Shown here in pieces: positions 17,660 through 24,018 of a DNA stretch of 64,000 nt. Every line of letters begins with the position of its first letter. The stretch's first letter is position 1. Source of the stretch: Natronolimnobius sp. AArcel1 (lineage in GTDB: Archaea; Halobacteriota; Halobacteria; Halobacteriales; Natrialbaceae); the NCBI RefSeq assembly GCF_011043775.1, contig NZ_JAAKXY010000001.1, forward strand, positions 721,617 through 785,616. Direction: 5' to 3'. The notes under the pieces are model-generated. The model had not been told where the DNA came from. It was given only the letters and a program-made list of their open reading frames with translations, and did no database searches. A program made the translations under genes and the position numbers.

Positions 17660-18199
17660 ATGAGAGATGAGAGCACTTCCAGTCACCGACGTCACATCCT
17701 CCGAACAGCCGGCGTAGTCAGTCTCGGCGCAATTGGAATCTCCGGTACTGCGGCTGCCGGTCGTCAACAGGATGGAAAGGCAAAGGGCGAACCCGAGGAC
17801 AAACCGAAACAGAAGCAGAAAAAAGACGAGCCGAAGGCTGAACCCGAAGGCAAGCCCAAGCAACAGGAGAAACCGAAAAAGGACGAGCCAAAGGCCGAAC
17901 CCGAAGGTAAGCCAAAACGGACGCAGAAGAAAAAAGATGAGCCGAAGGCTGAACCTGAAGGGAAACCGAAACGGAAGGAGAAACGGAAAAAGGGCGAACC
18001 GAAGGCCGAACCCGAAGACAAGCCAACGCGGAAAAAGAAACGCAAAAAGGACGACACAGCCTGTCCGGACGACGACGATACCGTCGTTCAGGCCGGTGAT
18101 GTCTCCATCGCAAAGAACGACAACGGCACCAGAGTCGAGACCAGTAACACGCGCGTCGAATCCTGCGACGGAGAGCGCAGTATTACCACGGGCGAGTGA
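17660..18199 (+). CDS. Exported Lys/Pro/Glu repeat protein
   Basis: 179 aa. MRDESTSSHRRHILRTAGVVSLGAIGISGTAAAG is a Tat-type signal (RR, hydrophobic core, AAAG). Residues 43-130 are five tandem repeats of 13-19 residues with consensus DEPKAEPEGKPKRKxKxKK. The C-terminal 49 residues are acidic with two cysteines (TACPDDDD and VESCDGE). The middle is strongly basic, opposite to the acid bias of a haloarchaeal proteome, and is predicted disordered. No known family. It could bind surface polymers, nucleic acid or acidic S-layer glycans. The start at 17660 was chosen because the signal peptide begins there. Confidence 0.72.
   Translation: MRDESTSSHRRHILRTAGVVSLGAIGISGTAAAGRQQDGKAKGEPEDKPKQKQKKDEPKAEPEGKPKQQEKPKKDEPKAEPEGKPKRTQKKKDEPKAEPEGKPKRKEKRKKGEPKAEPEDKPTRKKKRKKDDTACPDDDDTVVQAGDVSIAKNDNGTRVETSNTRVESCDGERSITTGE
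17786..18049 (+). repeat. Tandem coding repeats, five units of about 39-57 bases
   Basis: In-frame repeats encoding GEPEDKPK..., then four units beginning DEPKAEPE or GEPKAEPE with Lys/Arg-rich ends. Units of 18 and 19 codons alternate, so copy number probably varies by slippage or unequal recombination among strains. Confidence 0.85.
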
Positions 18200-18307
18200 G
18201 ATGTCCCGTCCATTTTTTGTCTGACCGCCACACGGACCACGTCGACGCCAACTCGAGCGGTGTCACTGGCGTCCGATGCCCCGTCGCAAAATACCAAGTC
18301 TGGTGGT

Positions 18308-18315
18308 TTTTATAC
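18308..18315 (+). promoter_or_regulatory. TATA element for the HFX_2341-type regulator
   Basis: TTTATACC lies 27 bases before the ATG at 18338. The spacing predicts a transcription start at or very near the ATG, giving a leaderless mRNA, and supports this start over the longer frame from 18260. Confidence 0.7.
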
Positions 18316-18337
18316 CGATCAGCACACTCTACTGACT

Positions 18338-19255
18338 ATGCAGACCCACATCGTTCCGGTCGGCTTCGACTACGACCGGCTGATCGCGCCCCTCGTCCGC
18401 GATCAGATCGACGTCGAGCGCGTCATCTTGCTCGAGGGAGCCGTCGGGAGCGAGGCCAACGTCGAGTACTCCCGGCATCTCTCGGAGAAACTCGAGACGG
18501 ACTTTCGAAACTTACTGGGCGCGAGCACTGAGCGATTCATTCTCGAGGATGTCTACGACTACGACGAGGCGTTCGAGCAGGCCTACGACCTCATCACGGC
18601 CGAACTGGACCGCGGCAACGAGGTCTGGGTTAACGTCGCCGCAATGCCTCGAACGGTGAGTTTCGCGTTCGCGACCGCCGCCAACTCGCTGATGGTCGAA
18701 CGCGAAGACGACCGCGAGCAGATCCACACCTACTACACGGCTCCCGAGAAGTACCTCGAGACCGAACTCGCTGAGGAACTACGTGAGCAGATCGCCTTGC
18801 TCGAGGACCTCAAGGACGAACGCGACGCAGCCGACGATATTATCGACGACGAACGGATCGACACCCGTCTCGAGAGCGCCCGCGATCTGCTCTCGGAGTT
18901 CGACGAGCGCGGGACGACGATTGGCGCAAAAGAGATCGACGGCCGCCACATCGTCGAGTTACCCGTCGCTTCGTTTTCGAACGTCAAGCCCTTCGAGGAG
19001 CTAATTCTCTACAAGTTAGGCGAGGACGGTGAGTTTGACTCCGTCTCCGAACTCGCAGAATCGCTCTCGAGCGAGCTCAACGAGGAGTACACCGACAGTT
19101 TCCGCTCGAAGGTCATCTACAACGTCGACCGGCTTGGCCCGGGCGGCAAGGGCTACATCGAGCGCGAGGAACACGGCAAATCGTATCGGACGCGCCTCTC
19201 GCGTATCGGCGAGTTGTGGGTCCGTGCACACTCGGACGGCCCAGGGTCGCCGTAA
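18338..19255 (+). CDS. HFX_2341-type transcriptional regulator (CARF-like N-domain + wHTH)
   Basis: 305 aa starting MQTHIVPVGFDYDRLIAPL. The N-terminal half (about 1-140) has alternating strands and helices with a glycine-containing turn after the first strand and a SFAFATAANSLM helix, reminiscent of the Rossmann-like CARF ligand-binding domain. The C-terminal part (about 210-305) reads as a winged helix (FDSVSELAESLSSELNEEY, SRIGELWVRAH). The match to the haloarchaeal HFX_2341 regulator family is from memory. It converges on the M50 gene, whose stop is 30 bases away. No CRISPR-cas genes are nearby. Confidence 0.75.
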   Translation: MQTHIVPVGFDYDRLIAPLVRDQIDVERVILLEGAVGSEANVEYSRHLSEKLETDFRNLLGASTERFILEDVYDYDEAFEQAYDLITAELDRGNEVWVNVAAMPRTVSFAFATAANSLMVEREDDREQIHTYYTAPEKYLETELAEELREQIALLEDLKDERDAADDIIDDERIDTRLESARDLLSEFDERGTTIGAKEIDGRHIVELPVASFSNVKPFEELILYKLGEDGEFDSVSELAESLSSELNEEYTDSFRSKVIYNVDRLGPGGKGYIEREEHGKSYRTRLSRIGELWVRAHSDGPGSP

Positions 19256-19285
19256 CGGACGTTTCTCCACTGCCGATTCCCCCAG

Positions 19286-20212
19286 TCAGACGAGGCCGAA
19301 CACCGTCGCCAGAATTGCGATATTGAGGCCGACGAACCCGATAGTGAAGATAACAGCCGAGAGCGCGTACACCGCCGGTCCCGAGAGAATGCGGTGCTCG
19401 AGGTCGCGAAAGCCTTGCGTCCGCAGGTTGTGCCAGCCGAAGGCATCGACGAGCGCCCAGTAGCCGTCGCCCTCGATGAGGGGGTTCAGGACGAACAGCG
19501 CGCGTGCGGCGATGAGAAGTGCCAGAAAGCCGAAGATGGGCTGACCGGGGACGATGACGAACGCGACGGCGAAGCCAGTCGCGACGAGCAGGTCGACGAA
19601 CGGGCCGGCGAGACTGATCCAGAGGCGCACGTTTCGCGGGCAGCGCCAGGCGTCGGTCGTCCGCGTGATGATTGCGGGAATAACCTTGTTCAACAGCCCG
19701 ATTCGAAGCTGTGGGTCGAAGTAGCGCCGACTTGGGACGTAGTGACCGAGTTCGTGGAGCGCAATCGAACCAAGGAGGATGGGCAAGACGATCAGCGCAA
19801 GTCCGAGGCCGAACTCGAGGTCAGCGGGCAACTGTCGGAGTTCGGGCCAGCGGACCGCAAGACAGCCGACGAGCAGTGTCGCTGTCGCGGCGACGGCGCC
19901 GAGTCGCGGCCACAGTCGAATATCCGGCGGCGGCTGCTCGTGGACAATTTCGCCGCCGGGCTCGAGGTAGCCCTCAGAAGCCAGTAACACGACCGTCTCG
20001 CGGACGCGCTCGTCGTGGTCGGTGGGGTCACTCGAGCCAGTCGCGATCTCACGCAGTTGCTCGAAAAAGACCGGGTGGACGCGCTTGTACGACCCCTCGT
20101 CAGTGCGCAGCCAGGTCGTGCCGTCGGTTTCTCCCCAGGTAAAGCCGAACGGCTCGCGAAAGAGCGCCTCGAGGTCGAGCGTTCGGTCGTCGGTATCGCG
20201 TGCAGCGCACAT
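19286..20212 (-). CDS. M50-type membrane zinc protease with PqqD-like N-domain (putative RiPP protease/transporter)
   Basis: 308 aa. Residues 1-85 are soluble, with a PqqD/RRE-like plan (SYKRVHPVFFEQLREIATG, then VRETVVLLASEGYLEPGG). About 100-308 has six hydrophobic helices. HELGH (H153, E154, H157) lies in a membrane helix, and LNPLIEGDGYW (N243, D249) resembles the second M50 motif NPxxDG. M50 proteins cut substrates within or beside the membrane; PqqD-like domains bind leader peptides of ribosomally made peptides. It starts 2 bases after the stop of the ATP-grasp gene, so the two are one operon. Role in maturing the 39-aa peptide at 21349 is inference. Confidence 0.8.
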   Translation of the reverse strand: MCAARDTDDRTLDLEALFREPFGFTWGETDGTTWLRTDEGSYKRVHPVFFEQLREIATGSSDPTDHDERVRETVVLLASEGYLEPGGEIVHEQPPPDIRLWPRLGAVAATATLLVGCLAVRWPELRQLPADLEFGLGLALIVLPILLGSIALHELGHYVPSRRYFDPQLRIGLLNKVIPAIITRTTDAWRCPRNVRLWISLAGPFVDLLVATGFAVAFVIVPGQPIFGFLALLIAARALFVLNPLIEGDGYWALVDAFGWHNLRTQGFRDLEHRILSGPAVYALSAVIFTIGFVGLNIAILATVFGLV

Positions 20213-20214
20213 GG

Positions 20215-21165
20215 TTACGCTGTGGTGGAGTCCGTCTCGGTTGGCGTCGCAAGCAGATCCGCGAGCGCGCCGGCAACGTCCGTTCCCGCCTTGTCGTCGA
20301 ACGCCGCGAACATCGGTGAGGGGTTTGCCTCGAGGACGGAACAGCTATCGTCGGTGTCGATCACGTCGACGCCCGAAAACGCCAATCCGAGACAGTCCGT
20401 CGCAGTAATAGCGGCCTCGGCAATCGCGGGCTCGAGCGCGGAGAGTGGAATGCGTTCGACGTCGTGGTCGGCCGTTCGATAATCGAGTTCAGTGGAGATG
20501 ATTCGGGCAGCAGCAACGACCTCACCGTCGACGACGAAGACGCGGATATCCTCGCCGTCGATGTACTCCTGGAACTGAACGGGCGAGTTTGCGAGCAACG
20601 AGAGCCGGTCGTCCTCGAGATCGTCGGGCGAAAGCACCGCCGCGTGGCCGCCGCCGCTGACCGGTTTGTAGATGATTTTTCCCACTCGGTCCGCGAACGC
20701 ACGCACTTCATCAGGGGTGGTCGTCGTCAACGTTTCCGGGATTGGAACGCCAGCAGCAGCGAGTCGCTCGAGTTGCCACGGCTTGCGAGTATGCAGGTCC
20801 TGCGTCTCGAGTGGGTTAACCATCCGGACGCCACGAGCCTCGAGCGAGTAGAGCATCGACTCGAGGGTCGCCTGATACTCACGGAGTTGGTTGAGCAAGG
20901 CGAATGGGTGATCCTCGAGGTCGTCTCGGTACTCGGGTAGTCGCGGGTTGAGCGCGAAGTTCCGAAGGTAGGCCGTGTGAACCTCGTCAACGCTCGTTCC
21001 GCCGACCGAGAGCCGTGTCTGGTCGCCCTGACGGTAGGTTAGCATTCCCGAACCGGGCCAGTCGTCGGCATCCCACACGCAGGTCTCGACGCCTCGCGTC
21101 TCGAGTGTACGCTCGACAGCGGCGAGTTGCGGGTCCGATCGAGGGCCAAGGAGTAACACACTCAT
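20215..21165 (-). CDS. ATP-grasp ligase, MvdD/RimK-like (putative graspetide-type enzyme)
   Basis: 316 aa. Residues 1-115 form a pre-ATP-grasp domain (VLLLGPRSDPQLAAVERTL, TAYLRNFALNPRLPEY). About 120-300 is the ATP-grasp core: LHTRKPWQLERLAAAGVPIPETL, KIIYKPVSGGGHA (K167), FQEYIDGEDIRVFVV (E200, R208), LGLAFSGVDVID (D267) and LEANPSP (E279, N281) for ATP and Mg2+. The order matches ATP-grasp peptide maturases that join acidic side chains to Ser/Thr/Lys, as well as RimK-type glutamate ligases. First gene of an operon with the M50 protease and divergent from the small peptide gene. Reaction not provable from sequence. Confidence 0.85.
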   Translation of the reverse strand: MSVLLLGPRSDPQLAAVERTLETRGVETCVWDADDWPGSGMLTYRQGDQTRLSVGGTSVDEVHTAYLRNFALNPRLPEYRDDLEDHPFALLNQLREYQATLESMLYSLEARGVRMVNPLETQDLHTRKPWQLERLAAAGVPIPETLTTTTPDEVRAFADRVGKIIYKPVSGGGHAAVLSPDDLEDDRLSLLANSPVQFQEYIDGEDIRVFVVDGEVVAAARIISTELDYRTADHDVERIPLSALEPAIAEAAITATDCLGLAFSGVDVIDTDDSCSVLEANPSPMFAAFDDKAGTDVAGALADLLATPTETDSTTA

Positions 21166-21348
21166 AACGGAGTGCGTGCGCTCGATGCTAATAAATTTGT
21201 TACAATGTTTTTATTTTGGAATTATGTGTGGGATGAACGGGCAACAGATCAGAGGTTTCCAGTGCACCTTTCTTTCGCTAAAATACTATTTAACCTAATT
21301 TATTATGTGGTGTGTTTATTTGATAACGCGGCGTATCGACAACCGGCT
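21166..21348. promoter_or_regulatory. AT-rich divergent promoter region of the ATP-grasp/peptide cluster
   Basis: Markedly AT-rich against the flanking genes. For the minus strand, TTTATTAG (complement of 21188-21195) lies 27 bases before the ATP-grasp ATG. For the plus strand, TTTATTTGATAA (21315-21326) lies about 29 bases before the peptide ATG. Both spacings predict leaderless transcripts from a shared control region, the expected layout for one regulated system. Confidence 0.65.
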
Positions 21349-21468
21349 ATGAGCCACTCCAACGACCCGATACACTTCGTCGAAGACCTCGAGGAGCGAT
21401 CAAACGCAACGACACTCGGCGACGTCACGACTATGGCGACGGGCGAGTGTCCGGAGAAGTGCTGGTAA
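21349..21468 (+). CDS. 39-aa peptide, candidate RiPP precursor
   Basis: Begins MSHSNDPIHFVEDLEER and ends ATGECPEKCW. It has the precursor layout: an acidic, helix-prone N-terminal part (FVEDLEER) that could be a leader, a Thr-rich middle (NATTLGDVTTMATG), and a short C-terminus with two Cys, two Glu, Lys and Trp. Asp/Glu plus Thr/Lys are the side chains that ATP-grasp graspetide enzymes join. A TATA element is correctly spaced upstream. It is divergent from the ATP-grasp/M50 operon. Alternative: a small zinc-knuckle regulator or an unmodified secreted peptide. The upstream part of the open frame (from 21172) is AT-rich promoter sequence, not coding. Confidence 0.6.
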   Translation: MSHSNDPIHFVEDLEERSNATTLGDVTTMATGECPEKCW

Positions 21469-21737
21469 CTGAGACAGTCTGCAGTATCGGTGTGTCGATT
21501 TCACCGCAGGCGTTCGCGGTCGGGCCAGACTGACGGTCGGTAGGCCGTTTAGTACGGACCAGGCAGTTCCAATTCGACCGCGTCTGTCCTGTGACGAAAT
21601 CGGGACAACGCTAGAACAGGCTGTGTAACCGCACACCACTCGATTCGCTTTTTTGGCCACCGGTCGTTCAGGAGACGAGAGTTCGTGTCCAATGACCAAC
21701 GAGATTATTGATTGCCAACCCATACGTTTGGACACGG

Positions 21738-21932
21738 ATGCCAACGCAGTCCGCGACGAATAGCTCGTTATTTTCTCGTGTCGTATTCATTGGAGCGGGA
21801 ATAGCGACAGCACTGATAATGTCCGCTGTAGGGATTGGTGGCCTGTGGACGATCCCCGTTGTCATACTTGCTCTCGTTGTGGTTGGGGAACTCTATTTGT
21901 ATCTCACCAACACCGTTTCTCGCGGAGAGTAA
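21738..21932 (+). CDS. 64-aa two-helix membrane protein
   Basis: Start MPTQSATNSSLFSR. Two hydrophobic helices (VVFIGAGIATALIMSAVG and LWTIPVVILALVVVGELYLYL) are separated by a short GG turn, with a polar C-terminus NTVSRGE. Typical of haloarchaeal small membrane proteins of unknown function. It lies 270 bases after the 39-aa peptide gene on the same strand and might be an immunity- or export-related partner, but nothing in the sequence proves this. Confidence 0.55.
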   Translation: MPTQSATNSSLFSRVVFIGAGIATALIMSAVGIGGLWTIPVVILALVVVGELYLYLTNTVSRGE

Positions 21933-22088
21933 GCACTGACAGTGGCGCACCCGAAGCTGGTGCAGTCGTAGTGCATAGCAGCCTTCAGGACGGTCACCGA
22001 AGCAACACGCCCTCGAGTGGTGACGACCTCGTACCGTTCCACGCGAACTGAGGGATGAAATCGGATAACCGCAATCGATGTCACCCAT

Positions 22089-22239
22089 TATAGTAGTCAC
22101 TGCAAGTCAATACACACCTGATCGCCAGAGGGTGCGCGGCTCGGAACGGACGAAGTGAGAGCCGCGGCGAAGCGAACGGGCGTCCGCGCCCGTGAGCAGA
22201 TGGGCGATCAGTGTGTACATAGTTGCAGTTGTGACTATA
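22089..22239 (-). mobile_element. Palindromic MITE-like element, long copy (1 of 3)
   Basis: Ends TAGTAGTCACTGCAAGTCAA and TGCAGTTGTGACTA are inverted repeats of about 37 bases reaching inward to GATCGCC/GGCGATC, flanked by TA on both sides. Relative to the copies at 45954 and 60086 it is in the opposite orientation and carries about 75 extra bases in the centre. Those hold two further hairpins: CGCGGCTC...GAGCCGCG and CGGGCGtccgCGCCCG. No transposase; a non-autonomous element. Confidence 0.8.
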
Positions 22240-22258
22240 GTACAGGCGTAGACCGGTA

Positions 22259-22432
22259 CTAGGGACCGCGATACGAGCGGACGCCGTGGTCGGGTGTGTC
22301 AGTGGTGGTCTCGAGCGGGATGATCCGCGCGGCGAACGCCGTCTCGCAGTCCGGACACGTAACCAAATTGTCGGTCGTCGCTGTTCGAACGTCGGTGCCA
22401 CAGTTGCAGTGAATGGTGACTGGTGTCGACAT
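22259..22432 (-). CDS. 57-aa small zinc-finger protein
   Basis: MSTPVTIHCNCGTDVRTATTDN then VTCPDCETAFAARII and a polar tail. Two cysteine knuckles (HCNCG and CPDC) separated by 16 residues are the pattern of haloarchaeal one-domain CPxCG zinc-ribbon micro-proteins. Such proteins act in stress, swarming or biofilm control in some haloarchaea, mostly by unknown mechanisms. The stop is 20 bases from the mobile element. Confidence 0.7.
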   Translation of the reverse strand: MSTPVTIHCNCGTDVRTATTDNLVTCPDCETAFAARIIPLETTTDTPDHGVRSYRGP

Positions 22433-22804
22433 GCGTTGCTCCGTCCCCGACGTAGCGATGCGAGCCAGGCGAGACCCAGTGGTACTGGACGGCGAAGCGT
22501 CGGCACATCTTTATTTCACCGACGTGAAGCGTGGCTTGCTCCCGCTATGCGGGGGTCGTGTTGAGCCGGAGTGTTGGTTGGACCCTTTCGCTCCGGCTCT
22601 GTGCACTTTCGTGCGCGCCTATTAGTTAGTGAACCAACCTAATGAACGTTCGGATACTGCGTGTTTGCAGATTCAGATTGGAGTTACAGTGACCAGGAGG
22701 CGTGTGCAATATCGCTCATGCTGTTCCTCTCAACAGCGCTTTTCCACTGGCGTCATAGTGAAAAGACCACAACAACTATCACATACTGAACCGTCTAACT
22801 GTTC
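22433..22804. other. 372-base gene-free region with candidate structured RNA and inverted repeat
   Basis: No convincing protein. It contains three consecutive stem-loops behind a TATA-like box (see next entry) and the inverted repeat ATTAGTT/AACCTAAT at 22621-22643. The remaining part to 22804 is AT-richer and must hold the promoter of the HTH-MNT gene. Confidence 0.55.
22510..22620 (+). ncRNA. Candidate structured small RNA with its own TATA box
   Basis: TTTATTT at 22510-22516 is TATA-like. About 26 bases later start three stem-loops in a row: CTCCCGCtatGCGGGGG (22539-22555), a perfect 9-bp stem GAGCCGGAG/CTCCGGCTC (22563-22599) and GTGCACtttcGTGCGC (22601-22616). No open frame with sensible codons crosses them. 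It could instead be a terminator cluster or relic of a mobile element. Confidence 0.35.
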
Positions 22805-23494
22805 ATGAACAGAGAGCCAGTTCAACAGAGGCCGAATATGGATGGGACCCACGTGTGCCTTCCAGTTCCCGTTGCTGAGTCGGGTCTCTTCCGACATACT
22901 GCGACAGCTCATATTCTCCAGTTGCTCACGGATAATCCGGATCGAGTGTTCAGCAACCGCCAACTCCAGCGATTGACCGGAAAGGGGATGGGAAACATCA
23001 ACAGCGCTGTACGCGCGCTGGAAGCGACAGGGGTAATCACAGTCGAGAGAGACAGTCGCGCAAATCAAATCTCGATCACTGCATCACACCTCTGCAAGCC
23101 GGATGATCGTATCACGCAGGTCCCACAGGCGGAGTTTCAGCAACCAATTCGGGACGCCATCACGCGACTCGAGGACATGACGACCGTCGAGTTCGGGGTG
23201 GTTTTGTTCGGCAGTGTCGCTCGAGGTGATGCGGACCGAGCCAGCGACGTCGACCTATTCGTCGTCGTTCCAGAGAATCGAATGACAGTACAGCGAACGG
23301 CCCACGAAATCGAGAACGAGATCGCCACGGAACGCTTCGATGGTGATCGCTATGAGTTCCACATTGTCGTCGAAACGCAAGCGTCTGCACCGACTCACGA
23401 CCGAATTGCGGACATTCTCACTGAGGGACTGACGCTCCGAACGGCACCTGCGCTGGACATCGTGAAACAGGAGGTGTTCGAGCATGGGTCTTGA
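22805..23494 (+). CDS. HTH-fused minimal nucleotidyltransferase (MNT, antitoxin-like)
   Basis: 229 aa. Residues about 25-95 form a winged helix (ATAHILQLLTDNPDRVFSNRQLQRLTG, then AVRALEATGVITVERDS). About 110-225 is a DNA-polymerase-beta-type nucleotidyltransferase with GSVARGDADRASDVDLFVV, whose GS and DxD residues bind nucleotide and Mg2+. MNT proteins pair with HEPN RNases, in some cases inactivating them by AMPylation. The fused HTH could provide autoregulation. Overlaps the HEPN-like gene by 11 bases. A second in-frame ATG at 22838 is an alternative start. Confidence 0.8.
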   Translation: MNREPVQQRPNMDGTHVCLPVPVAESGLFRHTATAHILQLLTDNPDRVFSNRQLQRLTGKGMGNINSAVRALEATGVITVERDSRANQISITASHLCKPDDRITQVPQAEFQQPIRDAITRLEDMTTVEFGVVLFGSVARGDADRASDVDLFVVVPENRMTVQRTAHEIENEIATERFDGDRYEFHIVVETQASAPTHDRIADILTEGLTLRTAPALDIVKQEVFEHGS

Positions 23495-23987
23495 GGATGT
23501 CGTGAGCGCTGTTGACCACGTAGAACAACTGCTCGCAGATGGCGAAACTGGTCCCGTTCAGGACTCGCTCTCCTGGCAGCGCTCGGATGCCGATATTCAA
23601 CTGGGGAAAGCCTGTGCGATGTTGGGAACGTGCCGTCAGCTTCGCGACGGAACGAACAACAACGTGAGTATCGTCGAACTCTCTTTCAACGCAATCGAAC
23701 GGTCGCTGCAGTTCTATCTCGTCGATATGACAGCTGCGGAATCAGCGGATTACCACGAACATGGCGATGTCTATCAGGATATCGAAACTCGTGGTGTGTT
23801 TTCCGACGAAGACATCGCAGATCGCATCGACAGCTTCCGGGCGGAACACCGGTCTCGGATCTACTACGATATCGATAAACCTGGCCGCGATCTCGCACTT
23901 GGAATGCACGATCTTGCAGAGATAGTTCACTCCTATATCGTCACGTTTGCTGATGCACACTCTCGGTGTAGTTGTAACAGGAACTGA
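23484..23987 (+). CDS. HEPN-like protein, putative toxin partner of MNT
   Basis: 167 aa, mostly helical. IVELSFNAIERSLQFYLVDMT resembles the first long helix of HEPN domains, and FRAEHRSRIYYDIDKPGRDLA sits where the Rx4-6H RNase motif is expected, though the terminal His appears replaced by Tyr. The 11-base overlap with the MNT gene and matching order support a HEPN-MNT module. A Cys/Arg/Asn C-terminal tail (RCSCNRN) is unusual. Toxicity is inference. Confidence 0.65.
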   Translation: MGLEDVVSAVDHVEQLLADGETGPVQDSLSWQRSDADIQLGKACAMLGTCRQLRDGTNNNVSIVELSFNAIERSLQFYLVDMTAAESADYHEHGDVYQDIETRGVFSDEDIADRIDSFRAEHRSRIYYDIDKPGRDLALGMHDLAEIVHSYIVTFADAHSRCSCNRN

Positions 23988-24018
23988 TACCTGACTGTTA
24001 CGAGAGTCACTCCTCGAT

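Noticed and set aside
17786-18049. Tandem repeats as a CRISPR array
   Set aside because: Units are in-frame codon repeats of 54-57 bases without unique spacers.
18338-19255. CARF-like regulator as sign of a CRISPR-cas locus
   Set aside because: No cas gene and no repeat-spacer array anywhere in the window.
20215-21165. ATP-grasp gene as LysX/ArgX of amino-group-carrier lysine or arginine synthesis
   Set aside because: The small neighbour lacks the LysW zinc domain and EDWGE end, and no lys/arg genes are adjacent; the M50 partner does not fit that pathway.
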